Source: PLGF01 sp052139695 | GTDB taxonomy: Bacteria; Verrucomicrobiota; Verrucomicrobiia; Limisphaerales; Palsa-1400 | Length of the DNA: 48,975 nucleotides | Reading direction: 5' to 3' | Assembly (NCBI GenBank): GCA_052139695.1 | Contig: JBKQWF010000006.1 | Location: 1-48,975, forward strand | Shown here: one piece after another, positions 25,674 to 35,195 of the stretch | Position numbering within the stretch: the first letter of the stretch is position 1 | Layout of the letters: every line of letters begins with the position of its first letter | Translations under genes and position numbers: made by a program | The notes under the pieces: generated by a model | The model's input: only the letters and a program-made list of their open reading frames with translations | Database searches by the model: none | Told to the model about the DNA's origin: nothing

Positions 25674-28548
25674 TTAATTGGGATCCAACAGACTTACCAA
25701 CGCGCAACCGCGTTGCAGAGGAACCTGAAGTTCCAGGTCCTGGCCAGCCCCCGAAAGCCGAGCCGGAATCTTAACGCTTGAGCCGGGATGCAGGATTTCG
25801 CAATCCATGTTTTCTTTCAACCGCGACAAGTTGCGAAACCTCACCATAACTGTCGCTGTGGCGCCGCCAAAAACTACGGGAGCAACCCACCCGCCCGTGA
25901 CCCTGAACAAGTTGGCCTTTGCCGCTCCTCCCGCAACTTCAACACAGTGGAGCTCCAACACCCAATTCTTCCCGCGCAACAGATCGAAAAGCGGCCCGTA
26001 GTCCAGATACCATTGATCGCGTTCCGCGGAAGGCTGGATGCAATGGTTGTTGTGAGGATAGGGCGCCGTCGGAAACGCCCCCAGGTACAAATATCTTTGG
26101 AAAAAAGCATCGCCAAGAGGGTCGTCGTTGCTCGTCCATGCAAGGAGCGGCTTGTGCAGGCACAGGAGAGCGGCGCCATTGAGAACAGTGGGCCGATTGG
26201 CAAACTCGTCATAAATGCCATCAATCTGCCGCGCCAAATCGAGACGCGAATCCATGAGATTACAAAAGATGACCTTGTCAGCCTGGTGCATCATTGGTCC
26301 AAGCCGCTCCATGAGTGTTCGCCAGGATTGCACCAATGCTCGCGCGGGGCGCCCATGGTGCCACGTTACCCCATCATTCGCATTCATGTTGAAGTTGCCC
26401 AGGTAGTCGGCCCGGTCAATGCAAACGCCCGCGCTGTCCGGAATCATGACCAGATGGCGTCTTGCCTGTTCCAGGAGGAAATTCATATATGCGGGATCGC
26501 CTGGATCGACGGCCCACCCCCCTTGCCAGGCTGCGGCCACCGGTTTGATGGCTGCGTCCGGCATCCTGGCTTTCAGATAGGCACTGGGATTCTTCCAGAG
26601 ATCTGGATTGCGCGCCTCATGGGACGAGAGGCTCACGTTGGTCATATCCTTGCCAAATTCCGTGGTGTTGAAATAGTTTAAGAGATAAAAGCCGTTCTCC
26701 TTTAGGTATTTGGCAAAACCATTAAGACGATTGAAGCTGGTCCATTGTGGTTTATACCCAGGAGGATCGCCTATGTCGCTTGTGCGTTCCCAACGCGCAT
26801 CCGCTGTTGTTAGAGGCGGCAGGAACATGCCCATGTAAGCATAGTCGTCGCTGAGTTTCCAGAGAACCCGAAAGGCCATCCGTTTCAGCCGTTCAATATC
26901 AACCGGTTTCTCGTCACCCGTGTAAGCGCCGGCGCCGGCCATCGCCTGCACATGCGGGTTTGGGGGGTCGAAAAAGCCCGGATACCGATTGGCCATCCAT
27001 GCCAGCCCAGGCCGCCAATCGCCGCGATGAGGAACGAGGTCGATGGCCCAGCGGACCGCGCGATCCGTGCCTAGTCGTTGGTCGGAACGTATCAGTTTTA
27101 TGCGCCCTTCCTCCGTTGTCATCAGTTTCATTTCAACCAGGGAGTCCTCGGGGGACTGCACAAGGCTCAGGCCAAGGTCATCGCCAGGCACCAATACTGT
27201 GACAACGGGAAGTGTGATAACGTCGCCTTTCGAGAAATCGCCTCCGGGCGGTTCGCCATAATCCCAAGTGTGATCGCGAAATGGCTGTGGAACAAGCGGA
27301 TCGTTCCACTGCCGAGCGACATCTCCATCGGCGGCGTTGAGTTGAAGATTCAGCGGATCCTGCCAAGCGGACCAGATTCTCGCGTGTGGCGGGTCAGGCC
27401 ATCTCAACGAGGTGATGACGGGCACCGAGCAATCACTGGAGGTATTGCGGACCTCCACTTCCCAGCGAACGCTGCCTATGGCCGGCGTAAAACGTTCATG
27501 CAAAAAGAATCGCCGTTGTTCACGGTCTGTGAGCGTGCGCGCAAACTCAATTGCGCCTCCAGCCAGCTTTGTCACGAAAGTCCCGCCCTGTGTATGACAC
27601 CAGGCAAGCTCTGTGGTGGCGCGGACAACACGCTCCCTGTACGGAGGGCCAAAACCCAAGCCAACCACCTCACCGTTTGTGGAAAGACGCACTTTGAGGC
27701 CAGGAGTTGTCACCTCGTAAGCCCCCTTCGGCTGTGTTGCCCCGGCGCTCTGGGTGCCAATCAATCCAGAGAGCAGCGGTTCAATCCAATCGGCGTGATC
27801 GCCACTGATTCCGTCGCCCGCGTCAGTCACAACCAGGCTCAAATACTCGACCCCGGATACCGGAAGACTGACGCGGCGAGGTGGCGTATCGCCGCATTAC
27901 TCCGCTGTTGAACAACTCCCGTTCGTCCCCAAATACTTTGAAGACCACGCTGCTCTTTCCGAACGACTGCATTTCGTCGTCCACTCCCACCACTGCGTCG
28001 AATCTCTCGTATTTGCGGTCAAGACTGTAGATCAGTTTAGAATGGGCGTGTGTGCCGAGACCATGCGGATAGGACTTTCCCCCGGCGCGAAGCGGGTTGC
28101 CTTCAACGCTTTTGTTCACGCCCAGAGCACCCCATTCCTGCTCGGCAAAAAGCAGTCTGGCGGACGGCAGCGGCACAACATCAGCGTGCCCTGGCAAATT
28201 GAAGTTCGGGCCCGTCGTTTCGTCCGGAATTTGGCCCTGTCCAATGAAGGCCTCCAGGCCCAGGACGCAAAGGCAGGTGGTTTCCACATTCGCCAGGCCA
28301 ATTCTCCGGCCTTTCGCGTCGTAGTCGGTTATCCAGCCCCCGGAGTCGTCCTGGAGAGCCAGCAGCTCGCCAACCAGATTTGGCGGCAGTTCCGCGGATA
28401 ATGACAAGTGACGCGCCGCCAGCAGCGCAAGGCCAAGCTTGTGGGTCGAATAATGTTGATCATCCGCAGGATTCGGCGAAGCCCGCCCGGCGATCACGAA
28501 CGTGAATACGGCCAGAATGGCTGCGGCCCAGATGCGCCGGGGAGGCAT
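25674..28548 (-). pseudogene. NPCBM-domain glycoside-hydrolase-like protein, split by a frameshift
   Basis: Two frames make one gene. The 5' part (28548 down to about 27893) has a signal peptide (MPPRRIWAAAILAVFTFVIAG), an alpha-toroid-like piece with the QW-like motif LQDDSGGW, and an NPCBM domain (GGKSYPHGLGTHAHSKL, FDAVVGVDDEM, ELFNSGVM). The NPCBM domain continues in another frame: GDTPPRRVSLPVSGVEYL then LVVTDAGDGISGDHADW. The break is at about 27888-27897, where one G seems missing after ATGCGG on the coding strand. The 3' frame (open from 27842 down to 25674) adds a beta-sandwich and a TIM-barrel-like region with CIDRADYLGNFNMN. NPCBM domains bind carbohydrate and often sit on alpha-galactosidase-type enzymes; the exact hydrolase family is not recognised. 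It follows the esterase gene closely. A sequencing error would explain the break equally well. Confidence 0.8.
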
Positions 28549-28561
28549 GGAATGTGTCAAA

Positions 28562-29527
28562 TCAAGGTTTGGCGGGCGCTTTCAAGAAACCTTCGTTTCG
28601 CAGCCACGCCACGCAAGACTGCGTCCAGGTCGAACACGGTTTATCGCTCGGACGGACCCCGAAATCATGCGCGGTGCCGGCATAGACGTGCAGTTCCGCT
28701 GAAACGCCCGCCCGCCTCAGCGCCAGATACATCAGAACGCTGTTCTCTGGCGGGCTGATAATGTCCGCGCCGCCATGGGCGAGGAAAACCGGTGGTGTTC
28801 CGGCCGGAATCACCCAGCCTGGAACCAGTTCATCCTTGTCTTTGGCCTTCAAGTAGCCCGGATAGACCACGACGGCGAAGTCGGGCCGGCAACTGATCTT
28901 GTCAATGTCATCCACGGGATCGTAAGATCGCTTCTCAAAACTGGTCGCGGTCGCGATCGCCAAATGGCCTCCGGCCGAAAAACCCACGATGCCGATCTGG
29001 TGCGGATCGATGCCCCATTCCTGGGCCTTGCTCCGCACCAAACTGACCGCCCGTTGGGAGTCCTGGAGCGGACGCCGGGCGGGCACGCCTTTTGGTTCGT
29101 CGGGCCGGCGAGGGACCCGGTATTTGAGGATGATGCCGGTCACACCGTTGGAGTTAAGCCACTGGGCAACCTCTTCGCCCTCGAGTTGCCAGAAAAGGTT
29201 CCAATAGCCGCCTCCCGGACAAATGATCATCGCGGCCCCGGTGTCCTTGTCCTTGGCTGGACGGTAGATTGTGAGGGCAGGTTTGGTGACGCCGGTGATC
29301 ATGCGAGTTTGCTCCGTGACCTCGACCTGCCTGCGATCGAGCTTGTCCGACAAGAGGACTCTTTCGTCTCCCATCGGGGCGTTTTCGTCGGGAGCTTTGT
29401 CCGGCCAAACTTGGACGACGAGCGGGGAATCGGCGCCGAACGCCGTCGCCGCTTCACAGATCGCACAGATCGCGGCGGCTTGAAAAACCACCGCCCAAAG
29501 CGGCGCAAAAAAGTTATGTCGTTTCAT
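28562..29527 (-). CDS. Secreted alpha/beta-hydrolase (carbohydrate esterase-like)
   Basis: A 321-residue exported esterase. The signal peptide is MKRHNFFAPLWAVVFQAAAICAI... at 1-30; the open frame extends 54 codons upstream but the signal peptide sets the start at 29527. Motifs are ICPGGGYWNL (oxyanion), nucleophile elbow GFSAGGH (about 182), acid GGADIISPP (about 252) and catalytic His in AGTAHDFG (about 284), all intact. It resembles BD-FAE/acetyl-xylan-esterase-like enzymes that remove acyl groups from plant polysaccharides. It stands just upstream of the NPCBM glycoside-hydrolase-like gene on the same strand, consistent with a two-gene polysaccharide operon. The exact substrate is not evident. 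Confidence 0.87.
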   Translation of the reverse strand: MKRHNFFAPLWAVVFQAAAICAICEAATAFGADSPLVVQVWPDKAPDENAPMGDERVLLSDKLDRRQVEVTEQTRMITGVTKPALTIYRPAKDKDTGAAMIICPGGGYWNLFWQLEGEEVAQWLNSNGVTGIILKYRVPRRPDEPKGVPARRPLQDSQRAVSLVRSKAQEWGIDPHQIGIVGFSAGGHLAIATATSFEKRSYDPVDDIDKISCRPDFAVVVYPGYLKAKDKDELVPGWVIPAGTPPVFLAHGGADIISPPENSVLMYLALRRAGVSAELHVYAGTAHDFGVRPSDKPCSTWTQSCVAWLRNEGFLKAPAKP

Positions 29528-29672
29528 AGTCTGTTTGCCTCGGCAAAAACTGGCAGGACAATCATCACAATCCTCTGGGGCACGGTCGGGCCCGGTTGGA
29601 AACACATTTTTCCAAGCAAAACAGCTTGGCCAGCCTCGGAGACCCGAATACCTTCGCACAAGGGAAAGCGCC

Positions 29673-29813
29673 ATGAAAGCCCAATTCATCTATCTCAACC
29701 TCGGCTTGGACCTGGGCATTCTTTCGCCATCCGTTTTCACCATGCTCGTCCTCATGGCCCTCGTGACCACCGCCATGACCGGGCCGCTTCTCGCTCTTGG
29801 AAAACTGGAATAA
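29673..29813 (+). pseudogene. C-terminal remnant of a Kef-type cation/proton antiporter
   Basis: A 46-residue frame, preceded by AGGGAAAG, matches only the last transmembrane segment of CPA2/Kef antiporters: IYLNLGLDLGILSPSVFTML then VLMALVTTAMTGPLL. The rest of the transporter (about 350 residues) is missing. It cannot function as a transporter; I read it as a deletion relic, although the small membrane peptide could still be translated. Confidence 0.65.
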
Positions 29814-29850
29814 GATTGCAAAACGAGCGTCCAATGGGTGAACTGCATTC

Positions 29851-30087
29851 ATGAACACGAAAAATCGCCGGACAATCTCGCGGCATCGTTTTCTGCGCCA
29901 GGCCGACGGCGCGGTCGGGGCGGCGCTGGCCGTGCCGAGGATTATTCCGGCTTCGGCCCTGGGGCATGGGCCGGCCGCGACCGCCGTCCTTCGCCAGGCT
30001 TTGAATAAAACAAACGACTCCGAAACCCATAAAGCCGGCGAGCGCGCCTTGAAGGGCCGCGCCGCCAAAACCCCCGCAGGCAAATAG
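29851..30087 (+). pseudogene. Tat-signal remnant of a Gfo/Idh/MocA-like oxidoreductase
   Basis: The frame starts with a twin-arginine-like signal (NRRTISRHRFLRQA, then AALAVPRIIPASALG), typical of exported Gfo/Idh/MocA oxidoreductases in Verrucomicrobia and Planctomycetes. The enzyme that should follow, with its GxGxxG fold, is absent; instead about 35 unrelated polar residues run to a stop three bases before the next gene. The second Arg of the twin pair is changed (SRHRF). The family assignment rests only on the signal region. Confidence 0.5.
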
Positions 30088-30089
30088 TC

Positions 30090-31967
30090 ATGGCTAAAAC
30101 TCATCCATCCCTTGTTTTTTCCGTCCTCCTCCTCGCCGGGCTGTCGGCGGGGGCGGCGGACGCTACCACTCACACTTTCAAGAAAATCGTTTTGACGGAC
30201 CAATTCTGGTCCGAAGGGGCCAATTATGGCGACTTTGACCACGACGGCGTCATGGACATTGTCTCCGGCCCGTTTTGGTATGAAGGGCCTGATTTCAAAC
30301 AGCGCCACGAATACCGCCCCGCCACCGCCACGTTTGTCCGCCAGAAGGGTGACGGGACGACGGAGACGGTGCCCGGTTTCGAGGGCGCGCTTGGCGTAAA
30401 GAATAATTATTCAGACGACTTCCTCACCTTCGTCCATGACTTCAACAACGACGGCTGGCCGGACATCCTCGTGATTGGTTTTCCGGGTGACGCGGTCTTT
30501 TGGTATGAGAACCCCAAAGGCGCACCCGGTCCCTGGGTAAAGCATCAATTGCTGGACAACGTCGATAACGAGTCGCCGGCTCTGCTCGACATTAACGGCG
30601 ACGGCAAACCAGACCTGATCTGCAATTCGCACGGCTACTTTGGCTACGCGACAGCCGATGGGAATGACCCGGCCAAACCCTGGACCTTTCATCCCGTGAC
30701 CCCGAAAGGCGACTGGGGCAAGTTCACCCATGGAATCGGCATCGGCGATGTCAATGGCGACGGCCGAATGGATCTTTTGGAAAAAGACGGCTGGTGGGAG
30801 CAACCCGCTTCGCTGGCCAACGATCCGGTCTGGGTGTTCCACGCCTTTCCCTTTGCCCCCGGCGGCGCGGCGCAGATGTTCGCCTATGATGTGAACGGGG
30901 ACGGCTTGAATGACGTGATCACCTGCCTGAATCCCCACGGTTACGGAATTGTTTGGTGGGAGCAAAAGCGCGAGAATGGCGCGATCACATTCCAACAGCA
31001 TCTGATCGTGGGCCAGGACGCCGCCAGCAGCCCTCATGGCATCCATTTTTCCCAGCCCCATTCCATGGCCCTGGCGGACATGGACGGCGACGGCCTTCTT
31101 GACATCGTTACGGGCAAACGCTTCTGGGCGCATGGCCGCGACGGTCCCGATCCGGAGTCGCAGGGCTCGCCCGCCCTCCTCTATTGGTTCCAACTGGTGC
31201 GGCAAAAGGATGGTCAAGTTGATTTTGTCCCGCACTTGATTGATGACGACTCCGGCGTCGGCACGCAAGTGGTCGTCGGGAAGATTTCCAATTCCAAATA
31301 TCCCGACGTGGTCGTGGGCAACAAAAAAGGCACGTTCCTCTTTAAGCACGAAGTCAAAGCCGCGGACCCGCTCGTGCCTTTGAAGACAAAATTGCCCGCT
31401 CCCGCCTTTATCGGCACGCCGAAAAACCTCTCACCTGACCTGGACCTTGAGCCCGCCATGCAGCAACCGCCGCCGCCCCTGCTGATTCCCGGCGACGCCC
31501 GCAACATGGCCCCTGCCGCGAAAATTTCGAGCAGCGACAAGCGGGTTGGCGCCGGCGACCTGGCCAAAGTCACCGATGGCGACAAGGAAGCGACCGACGA
31601 AGGCGTGGCTCTTCTGCGCAAAGGCTTGCAATATCTGCAATTTGATTTTGGCTCGCCCAAGGAGATTTTTGCCGTCATCATCTGGCACGCGCATGACACT
31701 CCGAAAGTTTTCCGCTCCGTGATTGTCCAGGCCGCGGCGGATGCGGATTTCACCTCAAATGTCTTCACGCTCTTCAACAATGACCGGAGCAACAGCGCCG
31801 GCCTGGGCGTTGGTTCCAACCGCCAATACGTCGAAAGTTTCCGCGGCAAAACGATCGACGCCAAGGGCGTTAAAGCCCGCTACCTCCGCTTCTATTCCGC
31901 CGGGAGCACGGAGAGCGCCATGAACGAATACACCGAGGTGGAAGTTTACGGCCGGGCAGTCAATTAG
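30090..31967 (+). CDS. Secreted FG-GAP/VCBS-repeat protein with discoidin-like C-terminus
   Basis: A 625-residue exported protein. Residues 1-22 are a signal peptide (SLVFSVLLLAGLSAGAADA). At least six FG-GAP-type calcium-binding loops form a beta-propeller: GDFDHDGVMD (about 47), HDFNNDGWPD (about 117), DINGDGKPD (about 167), GDVNGDGRMD (about 220), YDVNGDGLND (about 267) and ADMDGDGLLD (about 329). Residues about 470-625 look like an F5/8-type (discoidin) galactose-binding fold (KVTDGDKEATDEG, YLQFDFGSPKEIFAVIIWH, ARYLRFYS, YTEVEVYG). An extracellular carbohydrate- or surface-binding role is inferred. It is followed by the two-hairpin repeat and then a convergent gene. Confidence 0.87.
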   Translation: MAKTHPSLVFSVLLLAGLSAGAADATTHTFKKIVLTDQFWSEGANYGDFDHDGVMDIVSGPFWYEGPDFKQRHEYRPATATFVRQKGDGTTETVPGFEGALGVKNNYSDDFLTFVHDFNNDGWPDILVIGFPGDAVFWYENPKGAPGPWVKHQLLDNVDNESPALLDINGDGKPDLICNSHGYFGYATADGNDPAKPWTFHPVTPKGDWGKFTHGIGIGDVNGDGRMDLLEKDGWWEQPASLANDPVWVFHAFPFAPGGAAQMFAYDVNGDGLNDVITCLNPHGYGIVWWEQKRENGAITFQQHLIVGQDAASSPHGIHFSQPHSMALADMDGDGLLDIVTGKRFWAHGRDGPDPESQGSPALLYWFQLVRQKDGQVDFVPHLIDDDSGVGTQVVVGKISNSKYPDVVVGNKKGTFLFKHEVKAADPLVPLKTKLPAPAFIGTPKNLSPDLDLEPAMQQPPPPLLIPGDARNMAPAAKISSSDKRVGAGDLAKVTDGDKEATDEGVALLRKGLQYLQFDFGSPKEIFAVIIWHAHDTPKVFRSVIVQAAADADFTSNVFTLFNNDRSNSAGLGVGSNRQYVESFRGKTIDAKGVKARYLRFYSAGSTESAMNEYTEVEVYGRAVN

Positions 31968-32066
31968 TTAGGGCAGCGCAGCAGCGCCGCCCGCGCCGCC
32001 CCACCCCACCACTTTGGTAGGGCGTTGCTGCCGCAACGCACAAATATCGAGACTTTTTGGCTAGAT
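31968..32066. repeat. Interspersed two-hairpin repeat, copy 2
   Basis: A second full copy of the element at 12851-12938, with the GC-rich first hairpin (here GCAGCGCAGCAGCGCCGCCC) and the second hairpin GGCGTTGC/GCAACGC, and the same TTGGCTAGA tail. It fills the whole gap between two convergent genes; the stop codon of the right-hand gene begins where the repeat ends. Confidence 0.72.
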
Positions 32067-32067
32067 T

Positions 32068-34626
32068 TCAGTCGCCGTCGCCCTCCTTGCGGGGAAACAC
32101 AAAGGCGGCGTGGATCGGAGCGGGCATGGGAGAGTCGGCCCCGCGCACGGATTTCCACACCACTTCGTTGAGCAGGTAATCGTCCGCCTGATCCTCCTTG
32201 GCGAAATTCATCTTCAAATTCGAGCCCCAGGCGGTGCGCGTATTCTTTTCGCCGAGATCGATGTTGGCTGGCGCGGCCTCATACGGCCGCAGGTCCGGCT
32301 CACTTTGAAAGGAGTCAAACATCGGCGTAGCGGCGGCGTCGAATTGCGACATCGGTTTGAGACCCAGAATCAGTTCCATCGTCCGCACCATGCTGGTGGT
32401 CGAATACAGGGTGGAATCCGTCACCCCATGCCGGACGTAAGGACTAATCACGAACGCTGTCGTCCGATGAGCATCGACATGGTCAGAGCCGTTTTGCGCG
32501 TCATCTTCGATGACAAAAATAGCGGTCTGGGCCCAGAGTTTGGAATGGCTGACGGCCTGCACCAAACGGCCCAGCGCCAGATCATTTTCCGCGACATACG
32601 ACGCCGGCTTCGGAAAAAAGGGGGTGGCGCCGTGCGTGTGGTCATTGGGCAGGCGCACGATTTGCAGGCGTGGCATTTGCCCAGCCGCTTCCAACCTTTG
32701 GAATTCGGCGATAAATCGGTCCGCTCGTTTCAAATCGCTGTAACCGAGATCAAAGCCGCGAAAGAGCGGATCAATATGGCCAATGAGCGCCCTGACCTTC
32801 GGATGCCCCGGCTGATCGGCGCGCTGATCGTCCGTAACGAATTCGCCATAGCTGCGGTAGCTCACGCCGGCTTCTTTGGCCCGGTCCCAGATATATCCCA
32901 CGGCTGGCGAGGCGATCGGAAACGAACCTTCCGCCGGATAGGGAAATTTGCCGTTGTGAGAATGGCCGTAATTCAAAGGCCAGGTTTTTTCGACAAAATC
33001 GGTGCAATAAGCGGCCATGCTCCATTCGTGGCCGTTGGCGCTGACTTCGGCGTCGGCATAGAAATTGTCCAGGAGGACGAATTCACGCGCCAGCTTGTGT
33101 TCGTTCGGAGTCACGCGCTCCGGAAAAAGGCAAAGCTTCGCGTCGCCGTTGCCCTTGGGCATGTCACCCAGCACCTGGTCGTAAGTGCGGTTCTCCTTGA
33201 TAATGTAGATGACATACTTGATCCGGCCGGCCGCGCCGACCTTGGCCGGAATGGGGTTGCCCGCGGGCGGCGCCACGGGCACGGCTTCGCCGGCTTTGAG
33301 CGGGCTACAACGATAGACATCCGCCGTCCACGCCGCCATTTGTGTTTCCCATTGCGGGCCGCGCGGCAGATCGATCACGCTCAGCGTCCCGGTGTAAAGA
33401 TTGCCGATGTATTGCGAAGGACCCTTGCCGGGCGCTGACGGCTTTCCATTTGCCTTGGGCGTCACCCCTTTGCCGTTGGCTACGAGCAGGCGCCGTCCAT
33501 CAGGGGTCACGCGCACGGAAGTGGGATACCACCCCGCCGGAATAAAACCGAGCGACCGGCCTTTACGGCGCTTGCTCACATCGAAGACCGCCACCGCGTT
33601 GACATTGGCATCGGCCACGAAAAGCGTCTTCTCATCCGGCGAGAGCGCCAGGCTGTTGGGCGTGGCCCCCGAAAGAGCGCCCGGGAAAAAGGCGGCCCAA
33701 ATGGTCTCCAGGCATTGCCCCGCGTCCGTATCGAAAACGGAGACGGTGTTGCGGCTGGCGTTGGCCACGTAAAGAAGTTTGTCCGAGCGAGTCAATATCA
33801 TTTCACACGGATGCTCCTCCGTTGGCCAATTGGTCACAATTTGCCCCGATTTAAGGTCAATCAATTTGACAGCCGCCTGCGCCCACAAGCTCACGTATAA
33901 CCGCTGCCGCTTTTCATCTAGGCAGCAGGCGTAAGGGAAAGCGTGTTCGGCATCGTTGCCGTAGCGCTCCGCTTCCGCCCTCTTTTCGGCTGCGGTAGTA
34001 TCGAAGTCAGAAGGAGGAATCACCGGGACCGTTGCCAGATGCTCCGGTTTGGGGCCCAGGCCGATGTCCGTCACTTTCATGGCGCCGCTCAGCTCGATTT
34101 CCGAAACCGTGTCGCCCCAAACATTGGCCACGAACAGTCGGCGCGCCGCGCGGTCCACCGCGATCCCGCACGGCGCGGCATGCAGGGCTTTGTCATGCAC
34201 CCGGATTTCGGTCGGATCAGTCAACTCTCCGTCGTGAAAAGAGAAGCGATGCACCACTTCATCTCCCGCGCCGCCGCAGAACAATTGCGAACCATCCGCG
34301 GAAAAGGCCAGCCCATAGAAGGCTTCGTGCAAGGGCGCATGGGCCACCACGGCGCCGGTGTTCAGATCGACCACCATGATCTCATGCGGGCCATAACCGG
34401 CGTTCAGCGCCACGGCGTATCGGCCTTGCGGATGCACGGCCACATTGACGGGAAAACTGCCGAGGCCGATCTGCCGTCCGGCCGGGCGCAAAGACCACTG
34501 GTTGTGCAACAGCACCGAGCCATCCGGCTGCAAACCGGGCCATTTAACCGCATCCGGGGTCGATTGCCCGCCGGAGCGTTCCACCGCGAAAGCCAGCAGA
34601 GCCAAAAGCAAAACATTGAGGCGCAT
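32068..34626 (-). CDS. Bifunctional YncE-like beta-propeller / phosphoesterase (alkaline phosphatase superfamily)
   Basis: An 852-residue exported protein. I start at ATG 34626, which gives the signal peptide MRLNVLLLALLAFAVERSGG. Residues about 40-430 are a YncE-type propeller with repeated blocks (VAVHPQGRYAVALN, RRLFVANVWGDTVS, LLYVANASRNTVSVFD, TLFVADANVNAVAVFD). The phosphoesterase half begins near 465: YVIYIIKENRTYDQVLGDM holds the Thr nucleophile and metal site; VLLDNFYADAEVSANGHEW, FVIEDDAQNGSDHVDAHRT and FVISPYVRHG supply the other metal ligands. This fusion is common in Verrucomicrobia and Acidobacteria. The family relates to acid phosphatase and phospholipase C enzymes; the substrate is unknown. 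Confidence 0.9.
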   Translation of the reverse strand: MRLNVLLLALLAFAVERSGGQSTPDAVKWPGLQPDGSVLLHNQWSLRPAGRQIGLGSFPVNVAVHPQGRYAVALNAGYGPHEIMVVDLNTGAVVAHAPLHEAFYGLAFSADGSQLFCGGAGDEVVHRFSFHDGELTDPTEIRVHDKALHAAPCGIAVDRAARRLFVANVWGDTVSEIELSGAMKVTDIGLGPKPEHLATVPVIPPSDFDTTAAEKRAEAERYGNDAEHAFPYACCLDEKRQRLYVSLWAQAAVKLIDLKSGQIVTNWPTEEHPCEMILTRSDKLLYVANASRNTVSVFDTDAGQCLETIWAAFFPGALSGATPNSLALSPDEKTLFVADANVNAVAVFDVSKRRKGRSLGFIPAGWYPTSVRVTPDGRRLLVANGKGVTPKANGKPSAPGKGPSQYIGNLYTGTLSVIDLPRGPQWETQMAAWTADVYRCSPLKAGEAVPVAPPAGNPIPAKVGAAGRIKYVIYIIKENRTYDQVLGDMPKGNGDAKLCLFPERVTPNEHKLAREFVLLDNFYADAEVSANGHEWSMAAYCTDFVEKTWPLNYGHSHNGKFPYPAEGSFPIASPAVGYIWDRAKEAGVSYRSYGEFVTDDQRADQPGHPKVRALIGHIDPLFRGFDLGYSDLKRADRFIAEFQRLEAAGQMPRLQIVRLPNDHTHGATPFFPKPASYVAENDLALGRLVQAVSHSKLWAQTAIFVIEDDAQNGSDHVDAHRTTAFVISPYVRHGVTDSTLYSTTSMVRTMELILGLKPMSQFDAAATPMFDSFQSEPDLRPYEAAPANIDLGEKNTRTAWGSNLKMNFAKEDQADDYLLNEVVWKSVRGADSPMPAPIHAAFVFPRKEGDGD

Positions 34627-35195
34627 AAGAGGTCGAATTCTACGTCTGCGCCGCGAATCTTCAAAGTTAAATCCCGGCAACGTCGCGTCAGTTGCGTCGG
34701 TTTATGAGCAGACTACCGATTTCGAAACCGTTGGTGTCCGAAGGCAAGCCTCAGGCGCACGGAGCAACTTGCGTAGCAGATGTGCGCAGTGTGCCACGTT
34801 CCAGGCACAATCCGCGGTTCTCACACGCCTGCCTGATTTCGTAGCATTTCTGGACCAACCGTAAAGGAATGGTTGAGGAGTTCGCTTGGCTGCCCTATAC
34901 GTCACGCATTATATCGGCAAAACACCTCCTCGCCGGGAGCGTCCCTGGCCAGCTCCGGCACGAGCGTGAGCGTCGTGGGTTTTCGTCAAATTATTGAACC
35001 TATGTGATAGCTGTGCCCGCGATCAGCGGCAGGGCCGTTAAAGCTGTGAGCCTTGGAGGTCGAAAATCAGACAGGCGCTGGCCTCCACCGCCCGGTTTTC
35101 GTTTCATATTCGACACCTAAATGTTCCCAGATTTTACTTCACTTTCCGTGGGAGCAAGTCTAGTAAGCACCGGCCAAAATAACTTTGAGGACGAA
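34627..35195. other. Intergenic region, no gene seen
   Basis: About 570 bp between the divergent phosphoesterase and prepilin genes. Short open frames here match nothing and lack a ribosome binding site. A GAGG at 35187-35190 serves the prepilin gene. No clear promoter pair, RNA fold or repeat was recognised. Confidence 0.4.
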
